Source: Rutstroemia sp. NJR-2017a BVV2
Lineage: Eukaryota; Ascomycota; Leotiomycetes; Helotiales; Rutstroemiaceae
DNA: 64,000 bases
Assembly (NCBI GenBank): GCA_002946415.1
Contig: NJPS01000064.1
Coordinates: forward strand, 100,841 to 164,840
Reading direction: 5' to 3'
Positions 33,878 through 46,100 of this stretch are shown in pieces. The notes under the pieces are model-generated. The model was not told the DNA's origin, searched no databases, and saw nothing but the letters and a program-made list of their open reading frames with translations. Each line of letters starts with the position of its first letter. Within the stretch, counting starts at the first letter, position 1. The translations under genes and the position numbers were made by a program.

Positions 33878-36192
33878 ATGAAGTTCTCCAGCGGCTTTGT
33901 ACCGCCGGCGCTTTTCCTGCTGATATGCGGGGTCGTGGTGGGGCATAAGGATGAAAGTGGGCACGGACAGGGAATTTTGAATGATGGGGAGGGGAATGAG
34001 GTGAAGACGAAGGAGGAATTGATGCGGTTGTGGGATTTCGAGGTGAGTGAGACAAATCTTCGTTTTGTTTGTCTGCTTTCATTGGTTTGTTTGCGTGGGT
34101 TTGTTTCGTGTTTGCAGCTTGCGATGCAATGCGATGCGATGCGATGCGATGCGAGGCGAGGCGAGGCGAGGCGATGCGATGCGGCGATACAGCGATACAA
34201 GAGGATGTGCCTGCCCCGGTACAGTATACATACTGCTCTGTACCGCACCGTAGTCCATCTCTCAGCAGCACGACGACCCCAACGCAACCCAACCCTCAGG
34301 GTTCGGACTTCCCCAACTTTCTGTAACCAAGCGAGAAACTTCTCGGGGCCATGAGAAGGTGAGCGGTAGGGTATAGAACCTGGTTGGGGGGGTTGATGTG
34401 ATGGGTAATTGAAGTAGTGGGAGAGGTTCTGTGGTTCTTTTACGTTCCTTGGTGCATTTTATACTTTTTGCATCTTGCATTTACTTTTACTATTTTCTTG
34501 CTCTTATCGACGGTGATGATGACGATGAAGACAATGGTATCAAGTAAGATATCGAACGGACCTGTCTCCGGTAGTGGATGCAAGGTGTTGTCTGGAAGAG
34601 CTAGTTCGGAAAGTGCAACATAGCAAGTGCAACGAGACACGAATGGGTTTAGCTTCAGCTTCGACGTCTCGCTCCTTTCTCCTCCTTTCTAAGCTGGTGG
34701 ATTCTCCACTCTGCCTGGGGATGATTACATGCAGCAAAATAGCTAACGAGCGATGATACTGTTAGTGGGGTTTCTCAGGGATATCGACGTTTGCACATCT
34801 GGATTACAAGAAATGCTTGACTACGCCGGAGGAGTTGTTTGATATTGGAATTTTAGGGGTGCCGTTTGATACGGCAGTTAGTTATAGACCTGGTGAGTTT
34901 CGTTTTCTTCTTTGACTTTCTTGTTTGGATGGAAAAGAGAGGGTGGACAGGAGGGAGGAGGTAGATGGCGAGGAGAACTGAGAAGAAAGGAGAAGAAGGG
35001 AAGGCATGACAGTGCTGCTTAGCGCCGGCGTTGATGGAAATCGAAACGGAGATGTATATGTGTGCATACGTCTCTTGAGGAGGGGAGGGAGTGTTTGAAA
35101 GACTGCTTCTACAGGAGGTGGTTCTGATGGGGCAGTGTTGCAAATGCTAATGCAACGACACATAGGGGCGAGGTTTGGACCAAAAGCTATTCGTGCTGCC
35201 AGTGCAAGGCAGACTGGGTTCAGAGGCTGTGAGTAAATTACCTCAACTTCTTCCATCCTCTCATGATAACTGAGCTATCCTTAAATTCGCAAGAAGCACA
35301 TACTAACCTATCAGTCAATGCACGCGCTGGAATCAATCCATACACGTCCTTCGCACGTATTCTTGACTGTGGGGATATACCTGTTACGCCTCTCGACAAT
35401 GCTGTCGCGTTGGAACAAATGACAGCCGCCTATACCGAACTTCTTAACCGAAAACCTCTTTCTTCTTCACTCGCTCACCCGAAAATCATATCCCTCGGTG
35501 GAGATCATTCAATCGCTGTCGCCGCTCTGCGCTCACTGTCAAAATTCTATTCCCAACCAATATCCGTCCTACATTTTGATGCTCACCTCGACACTTGGCA
35601 TCCTTCCAAATATCCTTCCCCTTGGCCATCTGAACAAGCACAATTCAATCACGGATCGATGTTCTGGCTCGCTTCAAACGAAGGATTAATCCTCAATGGC
35701 TCTTCTGTCCACGCCGGGTTACGAACTAGACTCAGTGGAGACGACTACGCCGACTACGATGATGATGACCGACAAGGATTTCTACGAATCTCTGCAGACG
35801 ATATCGATGACCTGCGACCTCAAGGTGTCATTGACAAAATCCTCTCGCGCATCGGAACTAAGGTACCAGTGTATTTGAGTGTCGATATCGATGTATTAGA
35901 TCCGGGCTTGGCGCCGGGAACGGGGACACCAGAACCGGGTGGATGGACCATGAGAGAGCTGATTAGAATTTTGAGAGGTGTAGAGGGGTTGAATGTGGTG
36001 GGGGCTGATGTGGTTGAGGTTAGCCCGAGCTATGATGGGGTGGGCGAGGAGACGGCGCTGAGTGGGGCGCAGATCGTGTTTGAGATGTTGACGAGTTTGG
36101 TGAAGAAGGGTTTACGTGATATGGGGAAGGTGGGAGATGTGCGGGAGTTGAAGATGGGCGAGGAGAAGGGGAAAAAGAAGGATGAGCTGTGA
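33878..36192 (+). CDS. Secreted agmatinase-like ureohydrolase
   Basis: Four exons: 33878-34042, 34766-34892, 35166-35228 and 35315-36192; 410 aa. Residues 1-22 look like a signal peptide ([16 protein letters not shown]). The arginase/agmatinase Mn-binding motifs are GGDHS (about 180-184), DAHLD (about 207-211) and SVDIDVLDP (about 307-315), followed by [12 protein letters not shown]. Family enzymes hydrolyse a guanidino compound such as agmatine to an amine plus urea. The C-terminus ends in a Lys/Glu-rich tail finishing KKKDEL, close to the ER-retention signal HDEL/KDEL: the last four residues are KDEL when read directly. Intron 1 is 723 bp, far longer than its neighbours, and carries a GCGAT-type tandem repeat; its acceptor (GTTAG before TGGGGTTTC) is preceded by CTAAC. 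Intron 2 is also long (273 bp). Confidence 0.88.
34121..34196. repeat. GCGAT/GCGAG pentamer tandem repeat inside intron 1 of the agmatinase-like gene
   Basis: About 15 units of a 5-bp repeat: GCGAT copies, then four GCGAG copies, then GCGAT again, with degenerate GCAAT and GCGATACA edges. Block-wise variation suggests slippage. It starts 78 bp after the 5' splice site. Confidence 0.95.
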
Positions 36193-39100
36193 ATGGTGGA
36201 AGGCGAGTTGTGTTGGGCTGTGGATGGAAGTGTCAGTGGATGGTTGGAAATGTGGTGAGTTGAAGGATAGGAAATGTCGGTCTGGCGAAGGAGGCTTTAG
36301 AGTACGGATCATGAAGAGTCGATGAAAACAGCGGTTCAAACTGGGTGGGGAGTTATCAACCAATGCCGACGATGGGCCAGATGAGCAAAGATTCTTATGA
36401 CGGCGTAGTATAAAGAAGAAATGGAATGGATTGAGGACAAGATTTTGAGACTTGGCCAAGTGGCCTTGCGTCTGCTGAGCTTGCTGTTCAGCAGCTAGTC
36501 CTTGTCTAATGGGACGAGAAATAAGGAAAATGAGATGATAGAGGAATATGACAACCTTCCAATTCAGAACTGCCACAGCGACATCAACACCAGTGTGCTA
36601 TTTCACCACCAACAGACTGAATAGGAGATAGTCAACCGCACACCATATCACTTGCTAGGGAGTCGTGGAGGTCGTGAAGATATGGAATGTTGAGAATGTT
36701 GGGTGAGAGGTCAAGGAAGAAAGATTGGATAGAGAAATGCTGCCACAGTTCCAGGTGATGAAAGAGCAGGTACTTTTCTTTCCCACCCGCAAAAAGGCGT
36801 AAGAATCCAGATATCTAACAGCAGACCCATGGTTCATGGATATAAGGTATCTCAGGCCACAATCTCAAAATCCCCAGTTCATTCATGCTAGAACGTTCTA
36901 GCCACATACTATAAGGTATGTGTTCCTCAGTCTTTATCTTACTACAAACACAAATTGACAGCTGAGCGGCTACGATAATACATAGGCCCTATCCTCTACC
37001 CCTCATTCTCTACAGGGCCCACATGGCTCTACCCGGGCTGGATGTAATTTGGTTTCAGGCAGCAATGATCGGGGTCTGAGCGATTACCAGAACACCAAAC
37101 TTGAAAAATGGGATTCTGAAAAAACAAATGGAATGCGATAACGACAGCCCGAGTAGTTGGGCATGACGAAACCTGGTTTATTGCGGAAAAGATGCAATTT
37201 CACAATTGTAATGACTCCGTCATCTCAGGCAGCAAAAGAAAGCCAGCCATGCCATGACGGAGGCATTCAGTTGCCCGGAGAACAACGGCCAAAGAAACGT
37301 GGAGGAACTAGGCTGGCCAACTGATGGTCTCTAATCTCATCTCTCTCAGACGTCAACTCAGCATCCCGGCACGAGCAATGAATTTTTCGCTCAACGGGTC
37401 CCACTCGAGCACTGGATCTACCCGCCAATCGCGTTGGGGAGCCGCTCTGATACATGTGCGTGTGGTGCGGGGATCTTGGACAATAGCGGCCAATTTTGGA
37501 TACCAAGCTTTTGGTTGGTGCAAGGACAGCGGGAGCAGCAAGCAAGTTATGCTTGGAGGTATCGTTACCCACGAGTCTGGGTACTCAAGCGAAATATTAC
37601 GACCGCTTCGGGAGTCTCGTGCGATAACTGGTGGACGATTTTCCGGGTGCTTGAGGCAGGATCTGGTGCTTGACTATCATAGTAGTTTGTGATACACAAG
37701 CTTCATCTGGCCTGGGAGACATACGTCTTGAGGAGTTTTGTGTGCGAGGGTAGGATTTGGTGTGAAACTTACGATTGAATCGCAAACGGAAAGGGTTTGC
37801 ATGATCTTCGATTCATATTTCGCATATCATGAAGTTCGTTCCGCACTTTACGCAGGGATTCGGATCCTGATATTTCAAACCTGGACGCGTAGTCATGGGC
37901 ATTGCCGTATGCTCAGCTGCAGAATGATCTTCCCTATACCATTTGTGCATACGACACTATGACTTTTTGCAAAGACATTCATCGATCATTGGGGTAGCAG
38001 ACTCTATCTCGCGAGATAAGGTTATGTTGTGCTACGCATAGGATACTTGAATGAGACATCCCGCGCAGAGGAAGAAGCATGGGCGCGCTCATTCGTCGGA
38101 CATGTAATGGGATGTCATTACAAACGTGGCGATCAGAGACGTGGTAGTATTTCGAGGCCAACCATGTGTTACATTGCATAGCGTTTTGGCAGCATGATGG
38201 ATGGATGGATGGATAGATGAATGTGACGCGCCTACCACCTCACTGCAGCAGCCTCTCCCGGCGCATAGCGCATTGCAAGGCAAATGCGAAGATCGGAAAT
38301 ATGAGAACCGGGTTAGATCCATTGTGGGAGATTAGGCGTTTCTGGAGCGAGACGGGCCTTTTCCAAACCACGTGTGGTATTTAGCTACGTTTCAGCTATC
38401 CTTGCCTGCTCTGCTATCAAACATCAGAAAGACCCATTCGGTGTTGATCGTTGGAGGTTAAATTAAACTTGCTGTCATGATTGATGTTAGAAACATGGGG
38501 GATCATCTCGAGGCTCGGCCGATACATACCGTGGGCTCAAGATACACAGTGCTTATAGATCCCTGGAATGATCTTCGGAATACACAACTTGATCGGGAAG
38601 GTAGCTCATTTTCCAGCTAGATTATGGAGGGCTTTCTATAGCAACGAACTTGGAGAAGAAGGTCATCTGGGAAAGTGCAGGGAAATGCGGGAAACCCGGG
38701 ACCTGACTAGGCTGCCATGCGCAAAGAGACACAGAACACATGGCGAGAAGAGTGGGGTGAATTACGGTATTGGGAGGGAGATACACACAACGTATGTAGC
38801 GCATGGGAAACAACCAATTACTTGATGAATTACCACAGTTCTAGATTTGCTGCTGACATTGACGTGATAGGTCAGATCCTTGGAAAGGCCGATCTATACT
38901 CGGGCCAGGGCTGATGCGCCCGCGTTCTGCAATGGAAGGATATGGTTAAGATTTGCAATAATAAAAGTGCCGATATCTTTGAAGGGACGTTCTTCTGGAA
39001 GGAAATACTAGACAGTCAGCATGCCTAACCTTACCGCATCATATTCGCGGGAACAAACGGAGGCATAGGCGCAGTGAGTGCGTTAATCTTTCGCCGCGCA

Positions 39101-40626
39101 AGCTGTGTTGTTGGTTAGGGGCTATATTTAGGTACACCCCTTATACGCGTTTCGGAAGTTATTTTCGAACCTCAATCACGATGAAGGGGTAACGACTCGA
39201 AAAATCTAACAGTCTGATGTTTGAACGGATCTAATTGTTGATGCGAAATAGTTGGTAAATCAAAAGATCTTGGCAATAGATGAATAATGACCGAATGTTT
39301 TCATCATTTCATTAGGCAGTTTCCAGGCTACTCCCAGGAGGATTCAGTGGCGTTTGTGGAGAGAGGGGGGAGCAGAGGCAAGGAAGGAATTGGATTCCGT
39401 TTCGAAAGAGGTTTGTATGAGGTTATATTTGCATATTTGTTGTATCGAATTATGGAGAATTGACTGCCAGTACTGAGGGTTGAGTGAGCGATATCGAGTC
39501 GAGCGGAGACTATAGCAGTTCACTCCAGTACGCATGAAGCTTTGAAGCGCAACTCAAACTCGAAAGGAACAGAACAGGAAGAAGACGGCTAGATGAGCAA
39601 GTGAAGCCCAATCAATCAACGCATTCTACCCAGAAACCACCGACCGGCATTTATTGCCAAATCACAGGATTCGGCGCATTGGTCAATGCTTTTTTGGGAA
39701 GATTGTCGGGGTGGAATCACGCCTTTAAACCTCATTGGTCAATTACACCCAGATCTGTCAGTATCGTGATCCCGCCGACTCATCCAAGCGAATGCAAAGC
39801 ATGCAACGACAGGGTGCAGGTGCCAAAAGGCAGAAAGAGGATTAGGGAAGCGGGGTCTTTTCGACTTTTTAGGTGCGGTCTATGAAAATGAAATGAACCC
39901 CCAAACATGGGAGAAAGGCAATGTTCGAGTCATCATTCGTCCGCCGCAGACGATTTCTCTTTTCCAGGTTGAAACAAATCCGAGCTTATCAATCATTACA
40001 TGCTCAGATTCTCCACTTGTTACCGACTCCAGACCTTTATTTCCTGTTCCCCACGAATATCTCCCCATTTCGTTGTTCGCTATCCTCTTCGCGGCTAGAC
40101 GGAATCAGATGGGCCAGCTCTCCCCCAACACCGCCTGCGAATAACATGGCGATAGATAGGGCTACTTGAGATCTTTGCTACCTATTTCTCGAACCCAATT
40201 TACCTGTCAATCTTCCTGCAAGCTGCAAACTGCAACCTATCACACCTGCATTCTGCGATTTGACCTTATAATAAAGTTCTAGGGCGATCCGGGTCGGACG
40301 GGGCTGTTCAATCCATTTACTCACTTACTGTCTCTCTCACTTGCTACTTACCCACATTGCCTTGCATGTTATTATCTTGTCATGTTATGTTAGGTCTAAG
40401 CTGTTGCTAAGCTGTTGTTAAAAGTTGTTTTTGGCTCCAGCCAGTCACAGTCGGCCATCATACATCATCGACTTTCGTACATACTTACATACATACATCT
40501 GGTTGGGGAAACGGAGTACACCGTATTCCCGAAAGCCGTTCTTCTTGGTTCTGGATCTTGGTTAATTGATCGATTGAATGATCCAGCGACTTCCTAAGTG
40601 GCAATTACTTCGGGGTCAGGTCAACG
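36193..40626. other. 4.4-kb gene-poor interval
   Basis: I see no conserved gene on either strand. The minus-strand frame at 36576-36112 overlaps the 3' end of the agmatinase-like gene antiparallel and has low-complexity composition. Other frames (37267-37692, 38568-38825, 39601-39885) lack motifs. A GATG tandem repeat lies near 38194-38220. The last 600 bp are the promoter of the Zn2Cys6 gene, with CATA repeats near 40482-40497. Confidence 0.4.
38194..38220. repeat. GATG tetranucleotide repeat
   Basis: Five to six tandem GATG/GATA units in a gene-poor interval. Confidence 0.85.
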
Positions 40627-41938
40627 ATGCCTTCGAGACGATCACATATCAAATCACATCACGGCTGTAGTCAATGCAAACTAAGAAGAGTCAAGGTAAA
40701 TAATTCCTTTTTATACGGGGCACATACACATACGGATTCTTCCACCCACCCCGAAACCCTCTTGTCAGACTGATATATTTTGGTTTTGGTGTTACCTTGA
40801 GAATGCACCGTCCACTAATAACCCACGAAAAATCTAGTGTGACGAAAAACAGCCAGTTTGTTCTAGATGTCATGCTTACAAAAGAGAATGCACATATAAC
40901 TCCGTAATATCGCCCCCTCCAGGCCAACACAGCTTCGAGTTAAGACCACCCGTCAAACATTCCAAACCCATCAACATCCGCCCCTCAAAGCGAAACCCAC
41001 CATCCCGCTTAAGCAGCGACACCATTCCCCCTTTGCCCTTCGGCATCCACAAGGAAACAGACGCCCTCCTCCACCACTATGTCAACGTCACCAGCAAACC
41101 CATTACCTCGGCCTTCAACCGCTACGACCAAAACAAGTGGGAGTTAGCCGTCAAGAAGAATGCCACTACCCACGAGTATGTTTACAGCGGCATGCTCTCC
41201 TTCGCAGCTCTGCACCTCGCCGTCTTACAGCCGGAAAAACGAACCCAGCATGTCAGTACGGCGCTGAAATTCCAAAACCAAGGCATGTTACAATTCCGGC
41301 CGACATTAGAAAACATCACCGCCGCGAACTGCGAAGCGGCGTTGGGCTTTTCCGGGCTCCTCATCTCATCTGTCTATGCGTTTCCCTTGGCGCAATCGGG
41401 ACCTGACAAGCCGTCGGAGAAACTCCTTGACTACTTACCGATCATTTTCTCTCTATTCAATGGGACGGTAGCGATTTACCGTATGGGGTGGATGAAGCAG
41501 CTGAATTCAGACTTGGCCACACATCTCCGCCTGAAAGTCGTTGCGGCGGACGCACACGATGCGCCGAGAGCGGACGGGGAAGATTTTCTTGAGGCGCTAG
41601 AGCAGACGGAGATTGCGAGTCTGAGAGATAGGCGAGCACGAGCGCTGTATAACGACGTTTCGTTTAAAGTAAGGAGGAATCTGAGACGGACAGCAATGTT
41701 TCCAGGACGAGCGTGGCCGGGGGCGGCAGCGCCGCTGTTCATTGAGTGTGTGAAGAGAAGGGAGCCGATTGCGTTGGTACTGGTAGCGTATTGGGCGGTA
41801 GGACAGGATAGAGGAGTGGGATACAATTGGTGGGCGAGGGACTGGGGAAGGAATATTGTGGATACGATTGCTAAGCAGCTGGGAGAAGATTGGAGTTATT
41901 ATATGGTTTGGCCGAAGCAGCAAATTGGGCTGCTGTGA
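40627..41938 (+). CDS. Zn2Cys6 fungal-type transcription factor
   Basis: Two exons, 40627-40695 and 40838-41938, with a 142-bp intron inside the zinc cluster (GTAAAT donor, AATCTAG acceptor); 389 aa. The binuclear zinc cluster is complete across the splice: Cys14, 17, 24, 31, 34 and 41 in C-x2-C-x6-C-x6-C-x2-C-x6-C spacing, with a basic segment (KLRRVK) between. The C-terminal part (about 65-389) begins FGIHKETDALLHHYVNVTS and is alpha-helical, like the short effector domain of Upc2/sterol-regulator-like fungal C6 proteins. It is a nuclear DNA-binding regulator; target unknown. It lies 14 kb from the metabolic block, so a link to the CGG repeats there is only speculative. Calling the large exon alone would miss the zinc cluster. 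Confidence 0.9.
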
Positions 41939-42610
41939 AGCTGCGAATGCGTATCTTCCGGACGGGTCGGAGTTTGGTGGCTTGGGCGTATGAAAATTGG
42001 ATCAGAAGGTGATTCGGTATGGGGGACTTTCCAGACGATGGCTTGGTCTAAAAGTAGAAGGACTATGGTGGTGATGATGGAGAGTGGCCATCAGAGGATA
42101 CCAGTCGCTGCTGTCCGACGGTGTAAGGAATCAGACATCTCAAATGAGACTGCTTGCAAGCTTGTGGTCCAATTCAAGATAGTGAAACCTCTAGTATGTA
42201 AGTAGAATGAAGATTACATATCTCAAATCAAATGCTGCTTTGCAATTTAAGATTAATTGTTTAATCAATCATATCTTTCTTCTTCACATATAGTGAAGTT
42301 CTTAGTTATTGAAAACTTCTACCTGAGGATTTGGTGACAGACCTGTATCATTCCTCAGAACTGATCATCTCTACTATGTGTTTTACCCGCTCTACATTTA
42401 ACTTGTGAAAGGCCGTGAAAGACTGTGAAAGGCTTTTGCACTCTGAAAGAAGAAATACAGCCTTGAGGACAAGGAATGTTATATTGGAGTTATACCCCGC
42501 TTCTCAGATGATTGTAAACCTTGACCGACCATGCCCATCGTTCTCCTCGAATTCAAACCATTCTTCGTTCTTAACACTTTCCCAATCAGTTATGTTGTGT
42601 TCCCAACAGG
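41939..42610. other. Intergenic, 3' flanks of two convergent genes
   Basis: No gene seen. It lies between the stop of the Zn2Cys6 gene and the 3' end of the HET pseudogene. Only short frames without motifs. Confidence 0.5.
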
Positions 42611-44110
42611 TCAGAGGGGTGCCCAACCCCACCGCTTGAATTGTCCATTTTTTAGCCCCATTGGCTCTAACAAGAGGCAATTGTAGCATTCGCCATTAGA
42701 CCGAATGTTCTGGAATGGAACAATATGTAGTTCAATATCTCCATACCAGTCATCAGCAACATCGGGACGAGTCTTAAAGTTTATAAACCGCTTATTATTG
42801 ATTCTCATCCAGACTTCCCTTCTTTTTTCATTGTATGTTTTCTTGGTCAATGTTGCGGTCATCAATGGTCCAAATAGTTGGAGCGAGCCGAATTTTACTT
42901 GACCGGTTGGGTCCGATGTCAAAAGGTCAATTCTGACATCCAATATCTGAAATTCGGGGCTGGAAATCCCCTCGCGCCCATACTATTCGTCCGATCGAGA
43001 CCCCATGACTACTCTGCCACCTTCGATACTCGCCCAAGACCACGAAGGCGCTCTGTAAGTCTGAGGGCGTCTTGATGGACTCGTATAACCCGAGTCTGGA
43101 ATTTCCACGAACCATAGAAGATTCAGAATAAAGTCTTCTCTCCAAAGACCTGCTAAATAATCTCCGTTGGCGAGGAAGGGTTGGATCGCCTTGGCAATTT
43201 CTGATAATGCTGGTAGTTTGTCCTCCGCACGCGTCAACTGACACTCAGAAAAAGTACAGACAGTTTGGACCCAGAGCTTCAACATTTTATTCGTATGTTG
43301 GAGTGAAATATCTTGACTGGCGCCTATAGTGGCGTGTATAGGCTCAAGGCGATGCTTAAACTTAAGCAATTCATCCTTGTGTGGATAGAACTCGGGAAGA
43401 CCTTCGGTGTAACTTTTGCATGCATCATGTTGAGAACACTCCCAGTAAAGCTGCTGGGATCCGACATGGATATTTCATCGCGCCATAATCCTTTGCTAAA
43501 CCACCCAGCCACGGTCAAGTAGAGGCCCGCTCAGAAGATGTCCCTTGCATAGAAAGCAGAAGCGTACATCCCAGCAATCATTCGTTTCATTGTGCCAGGA
43601 GGATGTGACAGAAAATGGATGGGTCATTGGTGGATATCTTTTGCGATGATTTGTGAAGAGCCCCCCTTCACCGTTTTTGGATCCTGTCGCTGCAAGATTA
43701 CAAAGACCATTTCCATAAACCTCTGCCACCAAGGGAGATTCTAGTTCCCAATCTTCTTTCGAGTCTTGCAATATGCACAGCGCATCGATCCATAAGTACT
43801 CCACCCCTAAGAATCGTGCGGTCCGTATTGCATCCTGAAAAGTCGAGGACAGTGTGTCCGTTTCGATTCCAGTTAACATAAGTGTTAGAGTTTTAGTGGT
43901 AAGCTTGAAAAACTCAATAAGACCCCAGCAATGGCTCAGAGTCACATAAGGTTTATTCACTACCTTCTCCCTGGTATCTATAAGACGAAAAAAGTTGTCT
44001 TTCGAGCTGCCTAGCTCGAGAAGACGTGTTGGAACCCACCTGGATTTCTCGGACTGGCATTTTGGATGCGTGGTAATGCATTGATCTAACCAGGCTTCGC
44101 AAGAGATAGT
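42611..44110 (-). pseudogene. HET-domain (heterokaryon incompatibility) pseudogene with three in-frame stops
   Basis: A single minus-strand frame from about 44110 to 42611 encodes a HET-domain protein: RLLELGSS, then PYVTLSHCWG, then FLGVEYLWIDALCILQDS and DRGWVV, and further on APSWSWASIEG. It is interrupted by TAG 43496-43498, TGA 43475-43477 and TAG 42983-42985. The first two fall in the conserved WVVQERxLAPR region, where CAG-to-TAG and CGA-to-TGA (both C to T) would explain them. No frameshift is needed. The 5' end is unclear: the frame closes near 44150 and no initiation codon is evident. HET proteins trigger incompatibility reactions when unlike alleles meet; this copy is presumably dead. 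Confidence 0.82.
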
Positions 44111-44732
44111 TGCCAGGCAGCGTTCTGTTCTTTGGCTAAGGGAACCAGAGGCACGTTAAGACCTGGTTTTACCGTGAGCAACGTATATTCAGTCATTTGA
44201 AAGAATAGGGCGACCTACATGCACCAGAACTTGGAGTTAACATCATATTTCCGCCCATTAAAAAAATTTCTTGCCTCCATTGCCCGACCCGAAGAACATT
44301 TAGTAGTTGACGGAAAGCTGCTGCAGGATATTGATAAGCATTCACGCATTCTAAACGATGCAACTGTTGGATGAACCCACTTCTCCACGTACTTGAATTT
44401 AGATCACATCTCCAACAACAAATACACAACAGATCATTCAGCCTATTCCCACAGTCCAGTATGCTTAGACCTATACCTAGTCTCCTCAGGAGAATATCTC
44501 CAGTAATTGCTCGGAATCGTATACCTCTTTGCTATATCTCAGCCAAGGCCAAAGTCTTGTAGGTAAATAGTTTTCTTCCCTCACGCCCGAATCTAAATCA
44601 ACTGACAAATATTAGCATCTAGTACCCCAAACGCACCAAAAATCATTTTCATCTATTCCGGAAAGAAACATACCGTCTTCAAGTACTGAGGTCCATAATG
44701 TACTTAAGAATAAACCCTCCAAGCCCAATATT
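44111..44732. other. Intergenic with a possible mitochondrial-presequence-like exon
   Basis: No firm gene. An ATG at 44464 (+) opens 33 codons rich in Arg and hydrophobic residues (MLRPIPSLLRRISPVIARNR) that end at a possible GTAAAT donor near 44563; it could be an upstream exon of the following broken gene, but the link is not demonstrable. Confidence 0.25.
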
Positions 44733-45407
44733 ATGATAGAAATCGTCAATCTATTGAACAGCGCCGATATTCCCTCCATTTTATGGGGTAATAGCATGCT
44801 CGCTATATATGGTGTTCCGACTATTGATATCGTATGTTTTTCATTTGCTTTAGAACTTCTAGTACCTATAATGACAATGTGAAGGATATGAGTTTCCTTG
44901 TCAAGCGCAGATTGATAGAGAAAGCGCGTCAACTCCTCCCCTCGGCAGGCCTTGTCGAATGCACATCACCAGCCTGCCGTCTTCGCACACCAGACGCTAT
45001 GGAGCCTATAACTCTTTCTAACGGTCACGTCCATCTTCACCTCGGCGAAGGTGCAAGGAATCACTCAGGTCCCACCATCCAACTACACATCCGCGATGAA
45101 AGAATCTGGACTATTCCTTCTAAAGACAGTATCAGCTATACAGACGACAACATAATCATAGCTTCCGACAGTCGCCTTAAACCACCTAACTGTAACTGGG
45201 GCAACCCCCCAGTCAATAACCCCGAATACGGCAGATGTCACCATAATGACGGTTCACCTGTTCGAATCCTTACACCAATATGCCTTTGCGGATTTTCATA
45301 GATTACATGTGTTGAGTCTAAGTGAAGTTGAACGTTCAGTGTATGCAGCCCTTAGGTATTCCTTCCCAGGTTTCATCCGAAGTATACACATCATGATCCT
45401 ATGTTGA
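44733..45407 (+). pseudogene. Fungal nucleotidyltransferase-fold-like protein, frameshifted
   Basis: The first part (from ATG 44733, MIEIVNLLNSADIPSILWG, then SMLAIYGVPT) resembles a fungal family of unknown function with a nucleotidyltransferase-like fold, in which IPSVLWG-x-AL-YGVP is typical. An intron at 44832-44883 joins it to DMSFLVKRRLIEKARQLLPS and a Cys-containing segment VECTSPACRL. Near 45280 the frame leaves the conserved track: the continuation (FADFHRLHVLSLSEVERSV) is in another frame and runs to TGA 45405-45407. One net base change explains this, so it is either a pseudogene or a sequencing error. The family assignment is from memory of motif texture and is only moderately sure. 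Confidence 0.5.
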
Positions 45408-45932
45408 CTATGATGAGTAGATAGGAAGTTCAAGAGGATTGGGATTGGTCGTGTGATAGAGATGAAGGACAAGAAAGATGCGAAATGCGGACTTAAGTTC
45501 CCATGCACGAAGTTCTACCAGACGTAAAGACACAGGAGAAGTATTACTCATACACATATCACTCAAGGCCTAGGCTGAGAAGAGCAATGACAACTGTTCC
45601 GAGACATTAAGATTTCACGCTGAGATGTATCACTAGTTTCTTGATCGTAAGAAATGACGGCACTGTCGCCTGGATGAAGGCTTCTACCGCTGCATGATGA
45701 GTGCTGCCCACTGTCCCGCTGTCAACCTCACTCGTAGGTAGCATGGGTACGGTTCGACATGTGCCACTGGAGCGAATTTTGGGCGGCCAACACCCTCTAA
45801 CATCGGCGCGCTATTCCTCAGATTGCCCCTCATTCGCCTAAGCAACATTCCTACAAGTTGCAGACGTTCCGAGACCGCGAAACCGAAATCGACCAGGAAA
45901 GGAAAGACGCACGACCTTATGTTTGTGATAGA

Positions 45933-46100
45933 GCGAGAAATTGATTCTCGACGACGATCAATAGACAAACAAGCTTTCCTTCTGTCTATGAAATTGATTT
46001 ATCACCAACGATCACCAATAAACGAGCTTTCCTTCCATCCACGACACAGCGCGAAACGGATTCACTACCGACGATCACCAATAAACAAGCTTTCCCTCCT
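45933..46100. repeat. Degenerate 55-60-bp tandem repeat, three copies
   Basis: Three consecutive copies share GCGAAA...GATT near the start, CGACGATCA(CC)AATA in the middle and AACRAGCTTTCCYTC at the end (copies end near 45982, 46037 and 46100). Copies have diverged by substitutions and small length changes. Confidence 0.8.

Noticed and set aside
33739..34292. Two overlapping minus-strand frames of 167-182 codons
   Set aside because: They are antisense to exon 1 and the GCGAT repeat of the agmatinase-like gene; the repeat keeps several frames open and makes repetitive [10 protein letters not shown] peptides.
36112..36576. Minus-strand 154-codon frame overlapping the 3' end of the agmatinase-like gene
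   Set aside because: No domain, low-complexity composition, and antisense overlap with a well supported exon.
41033..41938. Transcription factor starting at 41033
   Set aside because: That start is a TTG; the frame continues upstream to 40838 and splices to the exon that contains the first half of the zinc cluster.
45250..45275. TGTTCGAATCC resembling a tRNA T-loop
   Set aside because: No acceptor stem or D-loop upstream; the sequence is part of the nucleotidyltransferase-like frame.
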